64,000 nucleotides of DNA from DLAJ01 sp964655525 (GCA_964655525.1 CAZZNE010000015.1:1-64000); one strand, 5' to 3'. Positions 6,727 to 16,095 are shown, counted from the stretch's first letter. A program made the numbers and translations. The notes: generated by a model not told the origin, from the sequence alone.

Positions 6727-8610
6727 TCACGAGCTGAGCTGCTGCTTATGATATTGCAACGTATAAAGGTCATAATACCTTCCTTTTTGATGCAGAAGCT
6801 GCTGGTGGCTGCCCTGCTCCACAATCTCACCATGGGATAACAGGATGATATTATCTGCATGCTGAATCGTGGAAAGCCTGTGCGCTACGATTAGCATCGT
6901 ACCGATATTCTTCATTTTTTCCAGACTGTCCTGAATCAGCAGCTCCGTCTCCGTATCAATGTTTGCGGTTGCCTCATCGAGGATCATGACCGCAGGCTTG
7001 TGAATGATCGTGCGCGCAAAGGAAAGGAGCTGCCGCTGACCGGCGGAAAAATTATTGCCCCGCTCCCGCACAACTTCATCCAGACCATGCTCCAGCTTTC
7101 CAATGAAAGCGTCCGCATTGACGTAGCGGCATGCCTCCCACACTTCCTCGTCGGTTACCCCCTCCTTGCGCAGCAGAATGTTGCTGCGTATATCACCGGA
7201 GAACAAGAACACATCCTGAAGCATCTGCCCGAAGTGGCGCCTCAGGGAAGATATTTTAATTTTCCGAATATCCATGCCGTCAATAAGGATCTGCCCCTTC
7301 TGAATCTCATAATTGCGGCAGATCAGGCTGAGGATCGTGGTCTTTCCGGAACCGGTAGCGCCGACAAACGCAACCGTCTGTTTCGGCTCCACATGGAAGC
7401 TGACGCCTTTTAACACCCACTCTCCGGGTTTATAGCAGAACCACACGTCCCGAAATTCAATCTCGCCCCGAAGCTTCGGCATCTCCATTGCGTCCGGCTC
7501 GTCAACCACCTCCGGCTCCATATCCAGGATCGTGAAGATTTTTTCCGCCGCGGCAAAGGAGCGCTGCAGCATATCGAACTGCTCCGCCAGCGTCTGTATA
7601 GGGTTAAAAAACCGCGAGATATACATATAAAAAGACACCATGACGCTGCTGTCGATCACCTGTCCAAAATAATGAATGTCCTTGATATAGCCCTTTGCCC
7701 CAAAATAGAACAGGCAGAGGTTCGAGGAAATGTAGATCATATAAACCATGGGCTGAAAAATACCAAAGACAAACATCCGGTTGAGCTTGGCTTTTTGCAG
7801 ATTCCGGCTGCGGGTTAAAAAGTCCTTCTGCTTCTGCCCCTCCCGATTGAAAATCTGCGTGATCTTCATGCCGGACAGATTTTCGGACAGATAGGTATTG
7901 ATATCCGTGGTCGCGTTGTTGACCTGTCGGTGTACCCGGCGGGAAAACTGACGGAAAATCACGGTAAACAGCACCACAAACGGTACAAAACACAGTACCA
8001 TGAGGGTCAACGCATAATTCAGCATGAGCATGGCGCCCAGCACGCCCACGATAACCATAGCGTTCTTTGCCAGTGTCACCAAGATATTCGTGAACATATA
8101 AGAGATGGCGTTCGGATCATTGACCGCTCTGGTCACTAATTTCCCCACGGGAATATTATTCAATTGCTCATGACTGAGCTTTTCTATATGCGTAAACACA
8201 TCCAGCCTTATCTGGGATAAAATTTTCTGTCCTGTTTTCTGTAAGATCATCGCCTGTAAATAGGTGCAGATCAAAGACACTACCAAAATCCCCGCATACA
8301 CCCCGACCATGACATATAGCTGCTCCAATGCAAAATCATTTTTGATCAGCCCCTGAATCCGACCGATGATCAGCGGGGACATCAGATCATACACAATGGA
8401 AAACGCCATGACAAAAAATACCAGCACAAAGCTTTTCCAGTAAGGTTTCGCATAGCCTAACAGCCGTCCGATAATCTCCTTATCCGGCATATTTCGATCC
8501 AGCTCGGGATCCTCTTTGACCTTCCGCAACGCCCCGTAAGCCAGCAGGAATACAATTGTGAAGGTGCCAATGATCGCACCCACGATCAAAACGGGTAAAT
8601 ACTCATTCAT
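6727..8610 (-). CDS. ABC exporter half-transporter, catalytically complete subunit
   Basis: About 627 residues: an extra N-terminal helix, six transmembrane helices (about 70-370) and a C-terminal nucleotide-binding domain. Walker A is GATGSGKTT, the signature is FSAGQRQ, Walker B is VMILDEATAN with the catalytic Glu present, and the switch His lies in VAHRLST. Start ATG 8610 overlaps the end of the upstream ABC gene by 8 bases and follows AAGGAG, so the two are translationally coupled. In heterodimeric exporters of the LmrCD/BmrCD/TM287-288 type one subunit has a complete ATPase site; this looks like that subunit. The substrate (drug, lipid or peptide) cannot be read from the sequence. Confidence 0.9.
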   Translation of the reverse strand: MNEYLPVLIVGAIIGTFTIVFLLAYGALRKVKEDPELDRNMPDKEIIGRLLGYAKPYWKSFVLVFFVMAFSIVYDLMSPLIIGRIQGLIKNDFALEQLYVMVGVYAGILVVSLICTYLQAMILQKTGQKILSQIRLDVFTHIEKLSHEQLNNIPVGKLVTRAVNDPNAISYMFTNILVTLAKNAMVIVGVLGAMLMLNYALTLMVLCFVPFVVLFTVIFRQFSRRVHRQVNNATTDINTYLSENLSGMKITQIFNREGQKQKDFLTRSRNLQKAKLNRMFVFGIFQPMVYMIYISSNLCLFYFGAKGYIKDIHYFGQVIDSSVMVSFYMYISRFFNPIQTLAEQFDMLQRSFAAAEKIFTILDMEPEVVDEPDAMEMPKLRGEIEFRDVWFCYKPGEWVLKGVSFHVEPKQTVAFVGATGSGKTTILSLICRNYEIQKGQILIDGMDIRKIKISSLRRHFGQMLQDVFLFSGDIRSNILLRKEGVTDEEVWEACRYVNADAFIGKLEHGLDEVVRERGNNFSAGQRQLLSFARTIIHKPAVMILDEATANIDTETELLIQDSLEKMKNIGTMLIVAHRLSTIQHADNIILLSHGEIVEQGSHQQLLHQKGRYYDLYTLQYHKQQLSS

Positions 8611-10384
8611 TACCGCCATCTCCTTCCTCCTCCAGCTTTTGAAGTTCCACCATCTTATGGTATTCCGGACAGTCCGCATATAATTGTTCATGCGTTCCCG
8701 CCGCCAGCAATTCTCCTTCCTCAAGGAATAAAATCTGATCCATCTTCTCAATGGTAGAAACGCGATGCGCGATCAAAATGGTCGTCTTCCCCCGTCTGGT
8801 TTTCCTCAGATTTTCGAGGATCGCCGCCTCGGTCTTGGTATCCACGGCGGATACGGAATCATCCAAAATCAGGATCGGCGCATCCTTCATCAGCGCCCGG
8901 GCAATGGAAATCCTCTGCTTCTGACCGCCGGAGACTGTAACGCCCCGCTCGCCCAGCATGGTACCGTAGCCCTGCTGAAACTCCCTGATATTGCTGTCCA
9001 CATCGGCAAGCACGGCCGCCTCCGCAACGGCCTCTCTGCTATAGGTATCCATTCCGAAAGCAATATTTCGTTCAATGGTATCGGAAAACAGGAAATTGTC
9101 CTGCGGCACATAGGCGCAGTTTTCTCTCAGATCGCGGATCCTGACATCATTCACATCCTGTCCGTCAACGAACAATGTGCCGTCCGGAACCTGATAGGTA
9201 CGCAGTATCAAGTCCACCAGCGTCGTCTTTCCGGAACCGGTTTTTCCCACCAGTCCCACATTTTCCCCTGCCTTTATGGTAAAAGACACGTTTTTCAGCG
9301 CATCATACTCACCGCCCGGATAGCGGAACGTCAGATTCCGAAACTCAATATCTCCGCGGACATTTCTCAGTTCCTTTACGCCGTCTCTGTCCTTCACGTC
9401 AATTTCCGCGTCGAGCAGCTCACTTAGGCGCTCCAAAGACGCCTTGCCCCGTGACGTCATATCGATCAGCTCGGAAACCGCCATGATGGGCCAGATCACA
9501 GCGTTAAAATAGCCGATGAACTCCACCAGCTGTCCGGCGTTGAACCTGCCCCGGTACACAAGATAACCGCCATAGCCCAAAATCACGCAGATAACGCTTT
9601 CTACAAACATCGTCACCATGATCCTGAGCAGAACGGAAGATCTGGTGTGATCCATGTTGGCTTTCTCATTTTCCTCATTCAGCTTCCGAAATGCCATCAG
9701 CTCCTTTGCCTCCTTGACAAAGGCCTTGATCACCGCAATGCCGGAAAAGCTCTCTTGGGAAAAATCCGAAAGCCTGGAAAAAGCCTCCTGCCGGATGTCC
9801 CACTTTTTCATCATTTGTTTTCCGATGATCGTTGCCGCCGCCAGCAAAAAAGCCATGGGGATCAAAGACAATACGGTCAGGACCGGATCCATCTGCCACA
9901 TTTTCATCACCGCCAGCACGCCTAAGAGCAGCGCGTCAAAAAACATCAGGATGCCCCAGCCGAAGCACTCCTGCACGGTATCCAGATCATTGGTAAACAG
10001 ACTCATCAGATTTCCTACCTTATTAACCTGATAGTATTCTCTGCTCAAGTCCTTGGCATGATCAAACATGCGGTTGCGCAGATCCGCCTCCAGACGTACT
10101 GCAGCGCCAAAAAAGCATACTCTCCACAAAAAGCGTCCGAAAACCATCGCAATGATAATTCCTGTCATCGGCATGCAGATGCAGTCGAGCAAAAAGTCCA
10201 TGTCAAATGCCGTCTGCACCCCCTCCACACTGACACTTCCGCTGTTCATGCCGTTGATTACCAAGCGGTATAGTCTGGGAATTTCCAGCTGTAGATAATC
10301 CACAACGACCAGCGACATCAGTCCCAGGATCAGCCAGCCGGCATACTTCAAATAATATCTGTTGATATGTTTCCCAAATATCAT
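8603..10384 (-). CDS. ABC exporter half-transporter, degenerate-site subunit
   Basis: 593 residues with six transmembrane helices (about 15-310) and an ATPase domain. Walker A is GKTGSGKTT, the signature VSGGQKQR is canonical, but Walker B reads ILILDDSVSAVDT: the catalytic Glu is Asp, the usual mark of the non-hydrolysing site of heterodimeric exporters. The partner gene follows with an 8-base overlap. Start ATG 10384 follows AAAGGGAACAGAT. Only 36 bases separate it from the lipoprotein gene upstream and no terminator lies between, so the three genes probably form one operon. Confidence 0.9.
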   Translation of the reverse strand: MIFGKHINRYYLKYAGWLILGLMSLVVVDYLQLEIPRLYRLVINGMNSGSVSVEGVQTAFDMDFLLDCICMPMTGIIIAMVFGRFLWRVCFFGAAVRLEADLRNRMFDHAKDLSREYYQVNKVGNLMSLFTNDLDTVQECFGWGILMFFDALLLGVLAVMKMWQMDPVLTVLSLIPMAFLLAAATIIGKQMMKKWDIRQEAFSRLSDFSQESFSGIAVIKAFVKEAKELMAFRKLNEENEKANMDHTRSSVLLRIMVTMFVESVICVILGYGGYLVYRGRFNAGQLVEFIGYFNAVIWPIMAVSELIDMTSRGKASLERLSELLDAEIDVKDRDGVKELRNVRGDIEFRNLTFRYPGGEYDALKNVSFTIKAGENVGLVGKTGSGKTTLVDLILRTYQVPDGTLFVDGQDVNDVRIRDLRENCAYVPQDNFLFSDTIERNIAFGMDTYSREAVAEAAVLADVDSNIREFQQGYGTMLGERGVTVSGGQKQRISIARALMKDAPILILDDSVSAVDTKTEAAILENLRKTRRGKTTILIAHRVSTIEKMDQILFLEEGELLAAGTHEQLYADCPEYHKMVELQKLEEEGDGGNE

Positions 10385-10420
10385 ATCTGTTCCCTTTCTC
10401 CATATACTAAGAAACTGCTC

Positions 10421-11842
10421 TCAGTTTTCATATTCGATCAGCCACACCCCATAGGTGCCGTAACTGTCCAGAATGAGACAATACGCAGGAAGGCTGCTAC
10501 CATTCCGATAGATATAGTAGTATTCCACTGAACCGTGCGTGATATAGTGATACTCATACACAAGACGTTCCTGTTCGTCATAATAGCTGTTCGTGATCAT
10601 ATCGGTACTTGACCTTACCAAGTGGTTATGATAATAGCGGCGGCACGCCAGACTCCCATCATCGCGATACTCATATCTGAGCTCCAACAGCATGGTCATT
10701 GATGCCCCGCTCTCATGATCCATCATTCCCTCGGTAAAAAAACGCCTCAGTCTGCCATCCGTCCGGTACTGATAGGTTTCCGTATAGTCCTGAAAACTCT
10801 TTCCCGTTCCGCCGCCTATCATCTCAAGCAGATACGGGTCATGCGCAAACTCATTATGCCCCACATGATCAAAGCTCCACCCATAAACGGCCTTAGGCAT
10901 CAGCTCGCCTTCATAACTCATGTTATAAGCATAGGACAGACCACAGCCCCTTCCTGAGGATTCGTCATAATACAGTTCTAGTGCAGCATGTCCCCACATA
11001 TCCCCGGCACACGCATAAAAAGGTTCTTCCCCAGCGAAGCCCATCGCCTCCAGAAACTCCTCTTTATTCGCATATTCCGTCCCGTTAAGAGCATAATCTT
11101 CTCCTGTATAGACAATTTTACCGAAAACATCACAGGAAATCTCAGGCCATCCCCCATACCGTAATAGATGGTCGTAATAGTCTTCGTTTTCCGGCTCGCC
11201 GTTCTCTTTCAGGACGGCCTTAGCTGTAAATATCAGCTCATCTTTCATTTCATCCCAGATTTCTACGATTCCGTCTTCAGACCAAAAGAACATACTGCGA
11301 AACCGCACGATTTCTCCCGTTTCCGGCAGGACTGTGTACAGCGATGTGCGGCGACAGTTCCCGCACACTCCGCCCGGCTCCTCCGTTGCACGGTAAGCCC
11401 TGAGCGGATAAATAAGAAAACTGTCCACCATCTCCCATTCTTCGGGAATCTCTTGAAACGTGACATCCGCCAAATCTTCAGGAATCCCATGAATTGGCAC
11501 ATCAGCAAGGTCTTCCGAAATCCCTTGGATCAGCACATCAGCAGTGCCTTCCTCCATCCCGGATATATCCTCATCCTCGAATTGTTTCGTCTCTTTCAGC
11601 GGCTTTACTACTTGCGACTCCTCCGCTCCCTCCGGTTGTTCCACTCCTTCCGGCATCCCAGCCGCTTCGGATTGTTCCGCCTCTCCGGACTGTTCCGCTT
11701 CCTCCGACGGATTTGCTCCGCTTTCCCTCTCCTTTGCCGCACAGCCGGAAAGCACCGACAGCATAAGGAATACCGATAGCATAACAGCCGACACCCGCCC
11801 GATTGACGATATCATATCTTTTTTCCATAGTACCCTATTCAT
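10421..11842 (-). CDS. Lipoprotein with acidic repeat linker and YD-like repeats
   Basis: About 473 residues. The N-terminus has basic residues, a hydrophobic segment and the lipobox LSVLSGC, so it is a predicted membrane-anchored lipoprotein. Residues about 30-130 are Glu- and Pro-rich with internal repeats of the type EDLADVPIHGIP. The C-terminal half has motifs like YRTDGRLRR, YRDDGSLACRRYY and YYDEQERLVYEY, which resemble loose YD/RHS-like strands; no family is recognised. ATG 11842 follows AAAGGAATCTGTG; the frame is open further upstream but over a conserved leader. It is the first gene of the ABC exporter operon, so it may be an exporter-associated surface protein (inference). Confidence 0.65.
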   Translation of the reverse strand: MNRVLWKKDMISSIGRVSAVMLSVFLMLSVLSGCAAKERESGANPSEEAEQSGEAEQSEAAGMPEGVEQPEGAEESQVVKPLKETKQFEDEDISGMEEGTADVLIQGISEDLADVPIHGIPEDLADVTFQEIPEEWEMVDSFLIYPLRAYRATEEPGGVCGNCRRTSLYTVLPETGEIVRFRSMFFWSEDGIVEIWDEMKDELIFTAKAVLKENGEPENEDYYDHLLRYGGWPEISCDVFGKIVYTGEDYALNGTEYANKEEFLEAMGFAGEEPFYACAGDMWGHAALELYYDESSGRGCGLSYAYNMSYEGELMPKAVYGWSFDHVGHNEFAHDPYLLEMIGGGTGKSFQDYTETYQYRTDGRLRRFFTEGMMDHESGASMTMLLELRYEYRDDGSLACRRYYHNHLVRSSTDMITNSYYDEQERLVYEYHYITHGSVEYYYIYRNGSSLPAYCLILDSYGTYGVWLIEYEN

Positions 11843-11914
11843 CACAGATTCCTTTTTTCCACGGCTATACAGAATTGCTCTCGTCGTATCATGAATCTTC
11901 GATTCGTGATCAAC

Positions 11915-11971
11915 ATTCGCCACTCGCCGAATGAGTAAACTCATTTTTCTCGCTAACGCTCATTGTATCAC
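11915..11971 (-). promoter_or_regulatory. 57-bp promoter-leader module, copy 1
   Basis: It matches 14031-14087 at about 50 of 57 positions. On the minus strand it starts with the extended -10 TGATACAAT, followed by a hairpin-forming AATGAGTTTACTCATT segment and GGCGAGTGGCGAA. It lies 73-130 bases upstream of the lipoprotein gene. The -35 (TGGAAA) is weak. Confidence 0.55.
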
Positions 11972-12048
11972 AGGAAAGATCTTATTTCCATTCTCGTATA
12001 TCAAAACCTTTGCTTTTTCCATACACGCTTTGAATTATCAGTCGCAAA

Positions 12049-12081
12049 AAAGTTCCGGAAATTTCGCATTTCCGGAACTTT
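12049..12081 (-). terminator. Terminator of the FliD-like gene
   Basis: AAAGTTCCGGAAAT (12049-12062) pairs with ATTTCCGGAACTTT (12068-12081) and, read on the minus strand, ends in a T-run. It closes the transcript from the gene ending at 12180. The rest of the 11843-12179 gap holds only the promoter-leader module and no gene. Confidence 0.85.
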
Positions 12082-12179
12082 CTCACACTATGATATACCC
12101 ATATACCGCAGCCACGCTACAGTAACGAATCAAACACCCTGCATTCTACACACTGCCAAAGCATAGGCCCACGCTATGT

Positions 12180-12971
12180 TTAGAAATAACCGTTATAACT
12201 CAAACCGCTCTCAAACGAACTGTAGGAACCAGATGACGTATAGGTCTTCCCGTAATTTAAATCAGAGGATGCACTGGAACCGATCGTCGATGCATAGCCG
12301 CCGACATTGCTTGCATAAGAATTGGCGCCGTTGAACAGTCCCTTCACCTTCAGCATATCCGCTTTCTTGAACTCTTCCTCATCCACCGAGAGCTTGCCAC
12401 TGCTATCAACCGTAATACCGACTTTTTCAAGCTGATTCTTAAACACATCCGTCAGATTCATCATACTGGAAAGTGTTCTCGATGTGCTCTTACCCGCTGC
12501 ATCACTGCTTGCAGAATCAATCAGTGCATTGTATTCCTTTGCGAAGTTCTTTACTGCGGAATAGATCGCATTCCTGTCATAATCATTTTTTGTCGTCTTG
12601 GTGCCGTCCTCATTTGTCGTCGTAATGTCTTTCTTGTTAAATAAGGACTTGGAACCTGTTGTTGTCAGCTTGTTCGCTGCGGAATACAAATCGCTCGCAT
12701 CGTTCTTAATCTCGGAAAGCGCCTGCTTTGCAGTGTCCTTCTGAAGCTTGCTGCTGTTGGTCTCCTTCGTCTTGCTGTCATTCGAAGTACTTCCTGACTT
12801 TGACGTACTATTCTTTGCATAATACGCTTTCAACGCCTTGCCATACGCGCCGCTCTTGATCGAAGCATACTCCGCAAGATTAATCCCGAGGAAATTGCTC
12901 CCCCCGCTTGAACTGCTGCCGGAAAGGTTTGAAAATAAACTTGAATAATTTGTGTTCATATAAACTGACAT
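12180..12971 (-). CDS. FliD C-terminus-like, Ser-rich protein
   Basis: About 263 residues, very rich in Ser, Lys, Asn and Thr, without a signal peptide. The segment VGITVDSSGKLSVDEEEFKK resembles the C-terminal part of flagellar filament-cap protein FliD, where a similar GI-x-x-D/N-GKL-x-x-D/E-F pattern occurs. The coiled region around residues 90-160 also fits. Full FliD proteins are longer and carry an N-terminal hook-associated domain not seen here, so this is at most a FliD-like relative, probably exported by the flagellar route. ATG 12971 follows AAAGGAGTGAGGGAT. It stands alone, with a terminator downstream. Confidence 0.5.
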   Translation of the reverse strand: MSVYMNTNYSSLFSNLSGSSSSGGSNFLGINLAEYASIKSGAYGKALKAYYAKNSTSKSGSTSNDSKTKETNSSKLQKDTAKQALSEIKNDASDLYSAANKLTTTGSKSLFNKKDITTTNEDGTKTTKNDYDRNAIYSAVKNFAKEYNALIDSASSDAAGKSTSRTLSSMMNLTDVFKNQLEKVGITVDSSGKLSVDEEEFKKADMLKVKGLFNGANSYASNVGGYASTIGSSASSDLNYGKTYTSSGSYSSFESGLSYNGYF

Positions 12972-13043
12972 ATCCCTCACTCCTTTGATCTCTGCGCCTC
13001 GTTTTTACGCAACATTTCGGGCTTCCATGCCCTGTCATTTTAT

Positions 13044-13051
13044 ATATCGGC
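13044..13051 (-). promoter_or_regulatory. GCCGATAT, sigma-28-like -10 box
   Basis: The minus strand has GCCGATAT, the -10 core of flagellar sigma-28/SigD promoters, about 73 bases before the FliD-like gene. The nearest TAAA is 22 bases away (13077-13074) rather than 15-16, so the -35 does not fit well. Two TATAAT sequences also occur just upstream, so a sigma-A promoter is possible. Confidence 0.35.
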
Positions 13052-13160
13052 CCATTCCGAGCCATCCATTATATTTAATCTCATTATAATCGCTTTTTTC
13101 CCATATGGCAATAGGCTGTTCATGACATTTTACGGTTCTTTCAGGCAAAATTCCCGTCGA

Positions 13161-13988
13161 TCAATCCGGTCGGCACCCCGTCCCGTCAAACGCAGGGATG
13201 AAGCTTTCTTTTGCCGCCTCCCCCTCCTGCAGGTAACCGTTCTCAATGCCAAGCGCCATCGCGTAGGCCGCAACGCGCTCATACTCTCTCTTTGTGAGTC
13301 TGCGGTTTAATTCGGGCGCATGCGCCGCCACATACGGCATGGGCGTATACTGACTTAAGATGCTGTACGCGATCCGGTTTCCGTACTCATCAAAAAGGAA
13401 ACGCAGCACTGCCTTTGCCTCTTTCGTATGACCCGGCAGCACCAGATGCCGCACGAGCACGCCCGCTGTCATCAGCCCCTCTTCGTCATACCGGCATGTC
13501 CCCGCCTGCCGCACCATCTCCGCAATCGCCGCCTTTGCCCGCTCCGGATAATCCGCTTTTTGACTGTAACGTGAGGAAAGCTCCGCGCTCAGATACTTAA
13601 AATCCGGCAGCCACACATCGATCAGCCCTTCCAGCGTCCGAAGCGCACGGACCTCCTCATAACCGCCGCAGTTATAAACAACCGGCAGACCAAGTCCCCG
13701 CTCTTTTGCAAGGATTAGGGCGCTGCGGATTCCTTCCGTAAAATGGGTGGGCGTCACCAGATTGATATTGTGCGCGCCCTGTTTTTGAAGGGAGAGCATG
13801 ATTTCGGCAAGCGTATCAGACGTTATGCTTTTTCCGCATCCCTCCGCCGAAATCTGTCTGTTCTGGCAGAATACGCAGCGGAGCACGCAGCCCGAAAAAA
13901 AGATCGCTCCCGAGCCGCGCCTCCCCGATATGCACGGTTCCTCCCACCTATGAAGCGCCGCCCTCGCAACGCGAAGCACCTGACTCAT
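13161..13988 (-). CDS. PflA-like radical SAM protein (COG1313-like)
   Basis: 275 residues. The motif CVLRCVFCQN gives the CxxxCxxC that binds the 4Fe-4S cluster of radical SAM enzymes, with Ser-Gly-Ala-Ile-Phe-Phe just before it. It is close to the pyruvate formate-lyase activase-like proteins annotated as PflX/COG1313, whose substrate is generally unknown. The C-terminal part carries YTPMPYVAAHAPELNRRLT, a typical tail of this group. ATG 13988 follows GGAGGGCGTT. It has its own promoter-leader module upstream (14031-14087) and is transcribed alone. Confidence 0.85.
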   Translation of the reverse strand: MSQVLRVARAALHRWEEPCISGRRGSGAIFFSGCVLRCVFCQNRQISAEGCGKSITSDTLAEIMLSLQKQGAHNINLVTPTHFTEGIRSALILAKERGLGLPVVYNCGGYEEVRALRTLEGLIDVWLPDFKYLSAELSSRYSQKADYPERAKAAIAEMVRQAGTCRYDEEGLMTAGVLVRHLVLPGHTKEAKAVLRFLFDEYGNRIAYSILSQYTPMPYVAAHAPELNRRLTKREYERVAAYAMALGIENGYLQEGEAAKESFIPAFDGTGCRPD

Positions 13989-14030
13989 AACGCCCTCCGC
14001 TTGATTTTTTTCTAAAGTATAATGATATTA

Positions 14031-14087
14031 TTTCGCCGCTCGCCGAATGAGTGAACTCATTCTTCTCGCTAATGCTCATTATATCAT
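14031..14087 (-). promoter_or_regulatory. 57-bp promoter-leader module, copy 2
   Basis: On the minus strand the extended -10 TGATATAAT is followed by AATGAGTTCACTCATT, which can fold. Upstream TTGTGG gives an acceptable -35 with an 18-base spacer. It lies 43-100 bases before the radical SAM gene. Copy 1 precedes the lipoprotein-ABC operon. Confidence 0.6.
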
Positions 14088-14133
14088 CTACCCGCAGGGC
14101 GCCACAAGCGTTTCATCCTCAGTGAAAGCGCTC

Positions 14134-14985
14134 CTACAATTCCCGCATCGAAAGCGGCCCCGCAAGGCGCTCTCTCACCACGTACAGCGTATTGTCCGCT
14201 CTGACTTCAACGCGCCATTTGACCAATGAAATCTCGCAGTTTTCAATCTCTATACAGGTAACGGAGCATGGATGCACGCAGCTTCCGGTGTTAAAATAGC
14301 GCGTCTCGGAATTGCCGAGCACCGGGCGGTGCGTATGTCCTGCGATCAAATAGCATTGATGCTTCACCGCCCAATGGGACAGTCGCTTTTCGCTCCTCTC
14401 CCTGCACTGATAATTTTTTGCCGCGCTGGTCGGATCCAGTACGCCGAGCTGCTCTAACGGTTTCCACAAATAGCGGACAAGAAAACGGGAAAGCCGCCAC
14501 AATGTGGAATTTAAGAAATCCGCCTGATTGCCGTGCGTCAGATACAGCTCTAAGCAGTGCGGCTTCCCGACCGCCCCCCGTTCCGTGCATCCGCACAGCT
14601 TTAATATGATACCGGCGTAATGGGGCATCCTGCGATCGTTTTTCATCTCGCGGTCATGATTTCCGTAAAGAAGATATAAGCGATTTTCTTTCGCAAAAAG
14701 AGAAAGCACGGAAAATACATCCTCATGAATCTCGTAAATGGCGTCAAAGCTGCGGTTTTCCCACAGCTCATCGCCATCGCCGAGCTCGATATACAAATAG
14801 CCTCTTTCGTAGTAATGGCGGAGTGCCGCCATATAAAGATTCTAATTTTTTAGAAAATTATCATTGGTATTTCCGACGCCGCGGTGGCAGTCGCTGAACA
14901 GTACGATTCTTGAATTGGGATACAGCGCGAGTACAGGTGCATTCCGGAAGCTTTTATCCAGTCTTCTTTCACATCCTGTTTTCAT
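14134..14985 (-). pseudogene. Metallophosphoesterase with in-frame amber codon
   Basis: From ATG 14985 the frame encodes RIVLFSDCHRG, the first metal-binding motif (D-x-H) of calcineurin-like phosphoesterases. Codon 48 is TAG (14844-14842), and the frame continues as LGDGDELWE, LLYGNHDRE, YLTHGNQAD and AGHTHRP, which are the remaining metal ligands. ATG 14985 overlaps the upstream stop in an ATGA, which supports the full-length start. A restart at ATG 14832 would lack the first motif and has no good ribosome binding site. The gene is either inactivated by a single nonsense change, a sequencing error, or read through; the first two are likelier. Confidence 0.75.
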
Positions 14986-15899
14986 CGCTTTCTGCACGAC
15001 CTCCCGCACCTGCAGCTTTTCTTACAGCAGCGCTCCCGCTTTCTCTGGCAGAAAATACGTCGAATCAGACGCGGCAGGCAAAAATAAAGATCAAGCACCC
15101 GGTCCATTCCGCAGGTAAACGGTTTTGTCATACGCACAACAAGTTTACATAATATTTTGTTCTTCCATTGTGCATAGCGGCAGCGTATTCTTCGCCAGAA
15201 CGGATATTGATCGGATACTCCCGTACGAAACAGAATCCGGACCTGCTGCCCCCAAACCGCATACTCCACATCTCCGTACTCACGCAGCGCCCTGACAAAG
15301 GCTTGCAGCATTTCGGTGTTCGGAAAGTTGATTCCCACCTGAACCTCTAAGTCGCGCGGCTCACAATAAGCCCCCATCCGAAACGCGGTCAGCCACCAGT
15401 GGCGCCCGCTCTTTTCCGCAAGTAACGTTCCTCTGTGATACAGCCGGACGGACATCGGCAGCAGCTCATCATCCTCCGCGCTGTGAAAGAGCGTCGTTTT
15501 TCTGGAAAGAGACGCGATCAGCCCGTCCGCCTTATATACGCCGACTTCACAGCCTAAATTGACACCGTATTGTCCTTTCCAGAATTCGATGAGCCACGTT
15601 CTTTCCCGATAGTCAAAATAAACCGGCAGATAGTCAAAGACCATGTCAAACTGCGGCGCATAGCGGTCAAATAACGCCGTATAACCAAAGGCGCGCTGCG
15701 GCGCATTTAAGGTCGTGGAAAAACAGTCCTGCGATACGTCATAGCAATAGCCGAACGGCGAAACGATCGTCTCTAAGGTCTGAAACCTTTCTTCGCAGGA
15801 CATCGCTCGCAGCCTTCCATATGCTTTTTTTCTTCGGTACCGACAAAAAAGAAGGGATGACAGAACGATTGCAAACATGCATCCGAATAGCAGATACAT
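14982..15899 (-). CDS. DUF4474-like membrane-anchored protein
   Basis: 305 residues with one N-terminal membrane helix (MYLLFGCMFAIVLSSLLFC), followed by a soluble domain. YFDYRERTWLIEFWKGQYGV and LGCEVGVYKA are characteristic of the DUF4474 family of Clostridia. The C-terminus is Cys- and Arg-rich (RCCKKSCRCGRSCRKR). Its stop overlaps the start of the metallophosphoesterase frame (ATGA), so the two are coupled. Function unknown. Confidence 0.75.
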   Translation of the reverse strand: MYLLFGCMFAIVLSSLLFCRYRRKKAYGRLRAMSCEERFQTLETIVSPFGYCYDVSQDCFSTTLNAPQRAFGYTALFDRYAPQFDMVFDYLPVYFDYRERTWLIEFWKGQYGVNLGCEVGVYKADGLIASLSRKTTLFHSAEDDELLPMSVRLYHRGTLLAEKSGRHWWLTAFRMGAYCEPRDLEVQVGINFPNTEMLQAFVRALREYGDVEYAVWGQQVRILFRTGVSDQYPFWRRIRCRYAQWKNKILCKLVVRMTKPFTCGMDRVLDLYFCLPRLIRRIFCQRKRERCCKKSCRCGRSCRKR

Positions 15900-16095
15900 A
15901 CAAATTCTCCAACTATATTTTGTATTATCCTATGCCGGATTCGCTCATTTGCGACAGATTTCGGCAAATAAATGGCTTCTTTTTTGCTGATTTGTAGGAA
16001 AAGCACGTATCCCGCTGCCGCACATATCTTAATAGCAAGGAAGCAGCAACCGCTTCTTTTGCGGTCCGCTGCGGAGCAGTTCGGGTGGTTCTCCT

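Noticed and set aside
14842..14844. TAG as pyrrolysine codon
   Set aside because: Metallophosphoesterases are not known pyrrolysine proteins and no pyl genes are visible; a nonsense mutation is simpler.
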